7,740 nucleotides of DNA. It comes from MESE01 sp036675035 (GTDB lineage Bacteria; Pseudomonadota; Gammaproteobacteria; Burkholderiales; Burkholderiaceae_D). The stretch covers positions 1-7,740 of the forward strand of contig JAKFFO010000107.1 of NCBI GenBank assembly GCA_036675035.1, given 5' to 3'. The notes beneath the pieces were generated by a model. That model was given only the letters and a program-made list of their open reading frames with translations, was not told where the DNA came from and did no database searches. Within the stretch, counting starts at the first letter, position 1. Each line of letters begins with the position of its first letter. The translations under genes were made by a program, and so were the position numbers. Below are positions 1 through 5,051 of the stretch, in pieces.

Positions 1-357
1 GAAGTCGCTCATTTCCTGAACGATGGCATACCGGTCGCCGGCCTCGATACGCACGATTGCCTGAATTTCTCGCTGGTTCAGCATCAGTTGGTAGGTATCC
101 GGCGGCACGTCCCGCAGTTCGTTCGGAATTGCTTCGTTGACAAGGAAGCGAACATCCGCCGGGGTATCAAAATCCTTGCCCTTGCCGTGTTGCTCGATCA
201 ACTTTGCGGCCATCTTTTCCAGCCTTGCATCGAACACCTGCGCTTCTATGACTTCCACCGATATGTACGACACCAGCGAAAAGAAACCGGACAAGACCAA
301 TGCCAGAAACACGAAGGCGCGCGCGATACGCTGTTTTAACGAATGATTATTGAACAT
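1..357 (-). CDS. Sensor histidine kinase, N-terminal part (runs off the left edge)
   Basis: Reading leftward from the ATG at 357 gives 119 codons without a stop, beginning MFNNHSLKQRIARAF. A basic N-terminus is followed by one hydrophobic segment (about residues 13-34, rich in F, L, V, S) and then a polar stretch from about residue 38. That is the usual start of a membrane sensor kinase: cytoplasmic tip, first transmembrane helix, periplasmic sensor. The catalytic part lies outside the window. The start overlaps the 3' end of the upstream response regulator gene by 11 bp in another frame, so the two are almost certainly co-transcribed and translationally coupled. No strong ribosome binding site precedes the ATG, which fits coupling. 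The kinase identity is inferred from this pairing and the topology, since no H-box is visible. The sensed signal is unknown, and the periplasmic segment has no metal-binding cluster of His or Cys that I can see. Confidence 0.8.
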   Translation of the reverse strand, partial: MFNNHSLKQRIARAFVFLALVLSGFFSLVSYISVEVIEAQVFDARLEKMAAKLIEQHGKGKDFDTPADVRFLVNEAIPNELRDVPPDTYQLMLNQREIQAIVRIEAGDRYAIVQEMSDF

Positions 358-1030
358 CGGGGATTACCAATCGGTAGCCCGTACCTTGAACGGTGACCAG
401 CATCGGACCGGGAAACGATTTGTCGATGGCATGGCGCAATGCATGGATATGCGTGCGCAGCGCGTCGCTGTCTGGCGGGTTGTCGCCCCACACCTCACGT
501 TCCAGCGCTTCGCGCGTCAGCAGCTTTGGCGCATTGCGCATCAAAGCGCCGAGAATCTTGTAGCCGGTGGGTGTCAGGGCAAGCGCCTGACCGGCACGCG
601 ATGCCTGGCCGGTACTGGTGTCCAGCCGCAGGTCGCCGAATATCAGAACATACTCAACCTGCTCATTGCGCGACCGGCGCACCAGCGCCTTGAGCCGCGC
701 GTCGAGTTCCGGCAACGCGTAAGGTTTGACCAGGTAATCGTCTGCTCCGACGTCAAACCCGGTCAACTTGTCCTGTACCGTGTCGCGCGCGGTCAGCATC
801 AGGACCGGCGTTGCCAGCCGATGCTCCTTGCGCAGCAGACGGCATACTTCGAGACCGTCCATCCCAGGCAAGGAAAGGTCCAGCACGATCGCATCATGGT
901 GGCCCTTTGCGGCCTGTGTGACTCCAGTATTGCCGTTGCGTGCAATGTCGAGCGTATAGCCCAACGGCTCCAGAAACCCGTAAAGGTTAGCGATGATGTC
1001 GGGATTATCTTCAATAATCAAAATATGCAT
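347..1030 (-). CDS. OmpR/PhoB-family response regulator
   Basis: This 227-aa protein has the full two-domain layout of an OmpR-family DNA-binding regulator. The receiver domain (about 1-118) opens MHILIIEDN, with acidic residues E7 and D8, the phospho-acceptor D51 in VLDLSLPGMDG, T80 in MLTARD and K102 in DDYLVKPY. The winged-helix output domain (about 125-224) contains ALTPTGYKIL, LTREALEREVWG and the C-terminal wing TVQGTGYRLVIP. All key phosphorylation residues are present, so it should be functional. It heads a leftward operon with the sensor kinase, and it is divergent from the MFS gene, so it may act on the shared intergenic region. The ATG at 1030 is chosen because family members begin exactly at this MxILIIED motif. 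The ribosome binding site is weak. A TTGACA hexamer lies upstream (minus strand, 1067-1062) but no matching -10 is evident. The target genes and signal cannot be told from sequence. Confidence 0.93.
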   Translation of the reverse strand: MHILIIEDNPDIIANLYGFLEPLGYTLDIARNGNTGVTQAAKGHHDAIVLDLSLPGMDGLEVCRLLRKEHRLATPVLMLTARDTVQDKLTGFDVGADDYLVKPYALPELDARLKALVRRSRNEQVEYVLIFGDLRLDTSTGQASRAGQALALTPTGYKILGALMRNAPKLLTREALEREVWGDNPPDSDALRTHIHALRHAIDKSFPGPMLVTVQGTGYRLVIPDVQ

Positions 1031-1270
1031 GTGATTTTCGTGGTTTGTTTCATTACATGGCTGTCAAAACTTCATGCGCCGTTGCGCGGCGATCTCGACC
1101 GCTTCATATTTTGATTCAACGAAGAATCCGCAGGCCGCCAAGACCTCAGTCCCCGGCAAACGGCAGCAGCGGCATGTCCATGATACCCGTCGAAACGGAA
1201 ATCAAGGTACGCACTCCAGAACCGGACGTGTAAATAATTTGTGTAATCGGTCATTTGGCAGGACACTGTC

Positions 1271-1305
1271 GCCTGCAAGGAAAGCATGGAAGCAGGCTGA
1301 TTTTT
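1271..1305 (+). terminator. Terminator-like hairpin in the leader of the MFS gene
   Basis: GCCTGC at 1271-1276 can pair with GCAGGC at 1292-1297 across a 15-nt loop, and the stem is followed by TGA and five T residues (1301-1305). A GC-rich stem followed by a T run resembles an intrinsic terminator. The six-pair stem and large loop make it weak, as expected of an attenuator that can be disrupted. It lies between the likely promoter patch and the MFS start, so termination here would prevent exporter expression. The structure was assessed by eye, without an energy calculation. Confidence 0.4.
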
Positions 1306-1317
1306 CATGCCTTTCTC

Positions 1318-1340
1318 CCTTTCTCCATTACGGAGAAAGG
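1318..1340 (+). promoter_or_regulatory. Perfect 9-bp hairpin overlapping a purine-rich ribosome-binding-like sequence
   Basis: CCTTTCTCC (1318-1326) and GGAGAAAGG (1332-1340) form a perfect 9-bp inverted repeat with the loop ATTAC. The 3' arm contains GGAG and AAAGG, which match a Shine-Dalgarno sequence, and AAGG ends 5 nt before an in-frame TTG at 1346. The same pyrimidine word occurs in tandem: CCTTTCTCC also sits at 1310-1318, sharing one C, so either copy could mask the purine arm. It may control translation, be a protein-binding operator, or stabilise the mRNA end. There is no T run after it, so it is not a standard terminator. Confidence 0.45.
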
Positions 1341-1375
1341 CCTAATTGCCCCAACGCATACAAGTGGATGACAAG

Positions 1376-2707
1376 ATGCTCAATATACTTTCCAACCGGA
1401 CTTATCGTCATCTGTTTCTGGCCCAGGTGATTGCGCTGGTAGGCACGGGCCTGGCAACCGTTGCGCTTGGCTTGCTCGCCTACGATCTGGCAGGTGCCGC
1501 GGCGGGTGAAGTGCTGGGTACTGCGCTGGCAATAAAAATGATCGCTTATATCGGCATCGCGCCAGTGGCGGCAGCCTTCGCCGAGCGCGTACCGCGGCGC
1601 GCAATGCTGGTCATGCTTGACGTAATACGTGCCGGTATTGCCTTGGCGCTGCCGTTCGTGGACCAGATCTGGCAAGTCTATCTGCTGATCTTTCTGCTGC
1701 AGTCGGCGTCGGCGGCATTCACCCCGACTTTTCAGGCAACCATCCCGGACGTGCTTCCCGACGAAAAGGACTACACACGCGCGCTATCGCTGTCGCGCCT
1801 GGCTTACGATCTGGAAAACGTGATCAGCCCGATGCTGGCCGCAGCACTGCTGACCGTGGTCAGTTTTCACAGCCTGTTCGGTGGGACTGTGGTCGGCTTT
1901 ATCGTCTCCGCCGCGCTGGTGGTCAGCGTAAGATTGCCGTCGCCCAAAGCGACGGTACGGCGCGGTATTTACGATCGCACCACGCGCGGGTTGCGCATCT
2001 ATCTCGCCACGCCACGGTTAAGGGGCCTGTTGGCGTTGAACCTGGCGGTCGCGTCCGCCAGCGCGATGGTGATCGTCAATACAGTGGTATTGGTGCAGGC
2101 CCGGTTCGGCTTGACCCAGCAAGCAACCGCTTGGGCGCTTGCAGCGTTCGGCGGAGGTTCGATGCTGGCGGCGCTGGTCCTGCCTCGGCTGCTGGATCGG
2201 CTGCCCGACCGCAGCACCATGCTGACTGGGGCCTGCGTGCTGGTTGCCGGTTTGCTGGCCGGTGCGTTGGTCCCGAACTACGGATTACTACTGAGCTTGT
2301 GGTTCGTGCTGGGCATTGGTTATTCGCTGGCGCAGACGCCATCCGGCCGACTATTGCGGCGCTCCGCCCATTCTGAAGATCGTCCCGCATTGTTCGCGGC
2401 CCAGTTCGCGCTATCGCATGTCTGCTGGCTGATAACTTATCCGGTGGCCGGCTGGGTCGGCGCCAGAATCGGATTGGCGCCCACCTTCGTGGTGCTGGGG
2501 CTGATTGCTGCGGCGGCCGTGGCAGTGGCCGTGCGGTTGTGGCCGGCGACCGATCCCGAGCGACTGGCACACCGGCACGATGACCTGCCGCAGGACGATT
2601 CTCATCTTGACATCAAGGACGGGGACGCGCATATCCATGAATACGTGATCGACGATCGACATCGCCAGTGGCCATCAAGAAAAGCTCGTCACGATAAGTT
2701 AATGTAG
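1376..2707 (+). CDS. MFS exporter with His/Asp-rich C-terminal tail (NreB/EntS-like)
   Basis: A 443-aa inner-membrane protein of about the usual 12-helix MFS size. Hydrophobic segments recur throughout, among them about 12-36, 47-69, 76-95, 100-118, 152-185, 216-242, 250-270, 283-300, 303-322 and 367-388. AERVPRRAML (about 69-78) sits in the position of the conserved cytoplasmic loop between helices 2 and 3. The tail after about residue 390 is hydrophilic and carries seven histidines and many aspartates (LAHRHDD, DAHIHEYVIDD). NreB-type nickel exporters are MFS proteins with a His-rich tail, and the next genes are a metal-type two-component system, so proton-driven metal cation efflux is a reasonable inference. 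The substrate (Ni, Co or another) is not provable here. The ATG at 1376 is preferred because MLNILSNRTYRHLF fits where I expect these proteins to begin. An in-frame TTG at 1346, with a better ribosome binding site, would add ten residues. Confidence 0.85.
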   Translation: MLNILSNRTYRHLFLAQVIALVGTGLATVALGLLAYDLAGAAAGEVLGTALAIKMIAYIGIAPVAAAFAERVPRRAMLVMLDVIRAGIALALPFVDQIWQVYLLIFLLQSASAAFTPTFQATIPDVLPDEKDYTRALSLSRLAYDLENVISPMLAAALLTVVSFHSLFGGTVVGFIVSAALVVSVRLPSPKATVRRGIYDRTTRGLRIYLATPRLRGLLALNLAVASASAMVIVNTVVLVQARFGLTQQATAWALAAFGGGSMLAALVLPRLLDRLPDRSTMLTGACVLVAGLLAGALVPNYGLLLSLWFVLGIGYSLAQTPSGRLLRRSAHSEDRPALFAAQFALSHVCWLITYPVAGWVGARIGLAPTFVVLGLIAAAAVAVAVRLWPATDPERLAHRHDDLPQDDSHLDIKDGDAHIHEYVIDDRHRQWPSRKARHDKLM

Positions 2708-2725
2708 TGGTTGCCTATTTTCCTG

Positions 2726-2749
2726 GCTTGGTCCGGACAAGCTGGTCCG
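2726..2749. repeat. Short inverted and direct repeats between the MFS gene and the regulator gene
   Basis: GCTTG (2726-2730) and CAAGC (2738-2742) flank a loop containing the palindrome TCCGGA. The word TGGTCCG occurs twice, at 2729-2735 and 2743-2749, a 14-bp spacing. The site lies 18 bp after the MFS stop codon and upstream of the putative promoter of the two-component operon. It could be a weak terminator of the MFS transcript or an operator for the metal-type regulator. It does not match the copper-box TTACA...TGTAA form that I know for CopR-like regulators. Confidence 0.3.
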
Positions 2750-2755
2750 ATCATT

Positions 2756-2785
2756 TTGGCCGACGAACACTTTATCTTTGATTAT
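2756..2785 (+). promoter_or_regulatory. Possible sigma-70 promoter for the metal two-component operon
   Basis: TTGGCC (2756-2761, 4 of 6 to TTGACA) and GATTAT (2780-2785, 4 of 6 to TATAAT) are separated by 18 bp, about 30 bp before the regulator's start codon. The region turns abruptly AT-rich here, as promoters often do. The match is weak. A weak core promoter would fit a positively autoregulated two-component operon, but read-through from the MFS gene is equally possible. Confidence 0.3.
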
Positions 2786-2815
2786 TTCAACAGTAATTTA
2801 ACAAAGGCGAAACAC

Positions 2816-3487
2816 ATGCGGATTCTGGTGGTGGAGGATGAACCCAAAGCGGGCGAATATCTGCGTAAAGGACTGACTGAATCAGGCTTCGTCGTGGACT
2901 GGGCGCAAACCGGCTCGGACGGCTTGCATATGGCGCAGTCGGAAACGTATGACTTGATCGTGCTGGACGTGATGCTGCCGGGAATGGACGGCTGGCGTGT
3001 CATCGGCGAACTACGTAAGACGCATGAAACACCCGTGTTGTTTTTGACTGCCCGCGATGAAGTCGAAGACCGCGTCAAGGGGCTGGAACTGGGCGCCGAC
3101 GACTATCTGGTCAAGCCGTTTGCATTTGCCGAACTGGTGGTACGGATTCGGACCTTGCTCAGGCGCGGCCCCATTCGCGAGGCGGAGCGACTGGAAGTGG
3201 CGGACATGGAAATTGATGTGTTAAAGCGCCGGGTGACGCGCAATGGGCAGCGCATCGACTTGACTGCAAAAGAATTCGCTCTGTTACATCTTTTGGTCAA
3301 GCGCAAGGGAGAAGTATTATCCCGTTCGTTAATCGCGTCCCAGGTATGGGATATGAACTTCGACAGCGATACGAATGTGGTGGATGTCGCAGTGCGGCGT
3401 TTGCGCGCCAAAGTCGATGATTCATTTGCAACCAAGCTGATTCATACAGTCCGCGGCATGGGGTACGTAATTGAGGAAAGGCAATGA
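2816..3487 (+). CDS. Heavy-metal response regulator (CzcR/CusR/CopR/IrlR type)
   Basis: This 223-aa OmpR-family regulator starts MRILVVEDEPKAGEYL, the hallmark opening of the metal-responsive group. Receiver residues are all present: E7/D8, D51 in LDVMLPGMDGW, T78 in FLTARDE and K100 in DDYLVKPF. The winged-helix domain (about 125-221) includes LTAKEFALLHLL, the block SRSLIASQVWDMNFDSDTNV typical of CusR/CopR/CzcR, and the wing TVRGMGYVIE. The reading frame stays open upstream to about 2711, but the ATG at 2816 is chosen because it matches the family start and has an AAAGG ribosome binding site 8 nt before it. Its stop overlaps the kinase start (ATGA), so the two genes form one operon. When phosphorylated it should bind DNA and activate metal-efflux genes. 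The upstream MFS exporter gene is the obvious local target, and an RND or P-type efflux locus may lie elsewhere. Which metal is involved cannot be read from the regulator. Confidence 0.95.
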   Translation: MRILVVEDEPKAGEYLRKGLTESGFVVDWAQTGSDGLHMAQSETYDLIVLDVMLPGMDGWRVIGELRKTHETPVLFLTARDEVEDRVKGLELGADDYLVKPFAFAELVVRIRTLLRRGPIREAERLEVADMEIDVLKRRVTRNGQRIDLTAKEFALLHLLVKRKGEVLSRSLIASQVWDMNFDSDTNVVDVAVRRLRAKVDDSFATKLIHTVRGMGYVIEERQ

Positions 3488-4887
3488 AGCTGCGGCATCC
3501 GGCGACGCTCACGGCACGCCTAGCGCTGCTGTTTGCGGCCGCGACCTTTTTTACATTTGCAGCGGTTGGTGGCTATCTGTATCGCTCGCTGGCCGTGCAA
3601 CTGGAGCTGCGCGATGACCACGAGCTGATCGGGAAAATCGAGCAGTTCCGTCACATTTTGCTGGAAACTGCCACTCTGCAAGCGATACGCAATGATCAAC
3701 ATCGATTCATTGATGCCGCAGCCGGACATGACGGTTTGATTGTGATGTTGAAGTCGGCCGATGGCCAAGTACTGATCCGTAACCAAAGCGGCGCCCACGG
3801 TGTACCAGACATTTCCATTGTGCCAGCAAGCGAAAAGCCAGATCTTCAGTCTTTGACGTTATGGACGCTGTCACCAGGCCAGTCCGCACGAACGGTTTCC
3901 GCATGGGGCAAGCTGGGCAATTCGGAAGAGCAGGTTCAAATTATTGTCGCGCGCGTGTCGTCTGACAGAATGGCATTGCTGGAGACATACCGGCGTGAAG
4001 TGCTGGGCGCAATGCTGATCGGTGCCATTCTCGCAGCACTTTTAGGCTATGTCGTGGTGCGAAGTGCGTTACGCCCTGTGAAAGCAATCGCACGGCAAGC
4101 ACGTTCTATCACTGCCCAACGACTGGAACAGCGCCTGGATGCCCGCGCGGTACCGACCGAGTTGCAAGCACTGGTGCAATCATTTAACGCTGTGCTTGAC
4201 CGATTGCAGGACAGCTTTCAAAGGCTGTCACAGTTTTCCGCTGACTTGGCGCATGACTTACGCACACCACTGTATAACCTGACCATGCAAACCGAGGTTG
4301 CATTGTCTCAGCGACGCTCTGATGACGAATACCAGGCATTGCTGTCTTCCAGCCTGGAAGAGTACGAGCGATTGGCGCGCATGGTTGACACCATGTTGTT
4401 TCTTGCCCGAGCTGATAATGCGCAAGTGGCGCTGACCAAGCAGCAGCTTGACGTGGCCGATGAATTGCGGCGCATTGCCGATTATTTTGAAGGGATTGCA
4501 GACGACGCCGGGGTGCAGTTTGCAGTGCAAGGCATGGGCACCATTTCCGCCGATGCCGCATTGTTTCGGCGTGCAGTCAACAATCTTGTAGCTAATGCAA
4601 TTCGTTATACGCCGCGTGGTGCAGTGATACGGTTGAGTGTCGAGCAGCTGGCTGATGCCACCGTTATTAACGTAACGAATCCGGGTAGCGGTATCAGTGC
4701 GGAACACATTTCCCGGATATTTGATCGATTCTATCGAGCCGATGAAGCGCGCAGTCAGTCAGCTTCAGCAGCCGGGCTGGGGCTGGCAATCGTACAGTCC
4801 ATCATGAAACTGCACGGGGGCAGGGCAGAGGCGGATAGTGTACCTCATGGCGAAACGGCATTTCGGCTGGTTTTTCCTACAGAGTAG
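3484..4887 (+). CDS. Heavy-metal sensor histidine kinase (CzcS/CusS/CopS type)
   Basis: This 467-aa inner-membrane kinase has the length and order of the CzcS/SilS/CopS family. Helix 1 lies at about 13-33, a periplasmic sensor at about 34-173, helix 2 at about 174-193, and a HAMP linker at about 194-247 (ALRPVKAIARQA). The dimerisation/phosphotransfer H-box is FSADLAHDLRTPL with H257. The ATPase domain has an N-box (NNLVANAIRYTP, about 366-377), a G1 box (NPGSGIS), an F-box (FDRFYRAD, 413-420) and a G2 box (AGLGLAIV, about 430). In G1 the usual Asp is Asn (N399), which is normal in this family rather than a defect. The gene starts inside the regulator's stop codon (ATGA), giving translational coupling. 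The sensor domain has scattered histidines (such as H46, H57, H73, H82, H105) that could help bind a cation, but no known metal motif, so the ligand stays open. Confidence 0.95.
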   Translation: MKLRHPATLTARLALLFAAATFFTFAAVGGYLYRSLAVQLELRDDHELIGKIEQFRHILLETATLQAIRNDQHRFIDAAAGHDGLIVMLKSADGQVLIRNQSGAHGVPDISIVPASEKPDLQSLTLWTLSPGQSARTVSAWGKLGNSEEQVQIIVARVSSDRMALLETYRREVLGAMLIGAILAALLGYVVVRSALRPVKAIARQARSITAQRLEQRLDARAVPTELQALVQSFNAVLDRLQDSFQRLSQFSADLAHDLRTPLYNLTMQTEVALSQRRSDDEYQALLSSSLEEYERLARMVDTMLFLARADNAQVALTKQQLDVADELRRIADYFEGIADDAGVQFAVQGMGTISADAALFRRAVNNLVANAIRYTPRGAVIRLSVEQLADATVINVTNPGSGISAEHISRIFDRFYRADEARSQSASAAGLGLAIVQSIMKLHGGRAEADSVPHGETAFRLVFPTE

Positions 4888-4891
4888 ATAC

Positions 4892-4943
4892 AACCGTTCA
4901 GAAAGCGGTTTTCTTCATTGAAATCGCCTTCGGCTAGTTCAAT
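4892..4943 (+). terminator. Terminator-like hairpins after the kinase gene
   Basis: Four bases after the kinase stop, AACCG (4892-4896) pairs with CGGTT (4906-4910), extendable by a G-T and a T-A pair to seven. The stem is followed by TTCTTCATT, a weak T-rich tail. A second imperfect palindrome follows at 4917-4943: ATTGAA pairs with TTCAAT around an inner GCC-TTC-GGC, with two mismatches. The first hairpin is a plausible weak intrinsic terminator for the rightward two-component operon. The second has no T run and may protect RNA ends or help stop transcripts arriving from the opposite strand. Confidence 0.45.
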
Positions 4944-5051
4944 CCTCAGTATCAACCTACCATGCAAATCGCTTGTACAGCCACCACAATAGAGGGACGC
5001 TGCACCAACTAAAATAGTTCAACGACCCCGGGTTTCGTATCACGCTAACAA

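Larger units (their letters stand above)
1031..1345. other. Divergent intergenic region between response regulator and MFS gene
   Basis: This stretch of about 315 bp separates two divergent genes. I see no convincing protein gene in it: the open frames carry no recognisable domain and no good ribosome binding sites. An AT-rich patch at about 1231-1248 (taaataatttgtgtaat) is the best candidate for the exporter promoter, but no clear -35 could be assigned. A TTGACA on the minus strand at 1067-1062 may belong to the regulator's promoter. The right third (1271-1340) is filled with hairpin-forming sequence, described separately. Confidence 0.6.

Noticed and set aside
350..1114. Long plus-strand open frame (254 codons) opposite the left response regulator
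   Set aside because: The minus-strand frame encodes a complete OmpR-family protein with all active residues. The plus-strand product has no recognisable domain and is a mirror of the high-GC coding strand.
1174..1233. Short open frame MSMIPVETEIKVRTPEPDV upstream of the exporter, considered as a leader peptide or a gene remnant
   Set aside because: It has no ribosome binding site, no run of a regulatory amino acid and no family I can name. It ends before the hairpin region but shows no clear coupling to it.
1240..1345. NiCo (czcD) or mini-ykkC riboswitch in the exporter leader
   Set aside because: The conserved core sequences I know for these classes (four-way junction with paired purine-rich loops; two ACGR-loop hairpins) are not present, so only a generic structured leader is claimed.
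2711..2815. Extended N-terminus for the metal regulator using the open frame back to about 2711
   Set aside because: The added 35 residues are unlike the family and overlap promoter-like AT-rich DNA. The ATG at 2816 has a good ribosome binding site and gives the canonical MRILVVEDE start.
5007..5019. AACTA-AAA-TAGTT dyad as a terminator for the 642-aa gene
   Set aside because: The stem is only five AT-rich pairs and no T run follows on the minus strand, so no terminator is called there.
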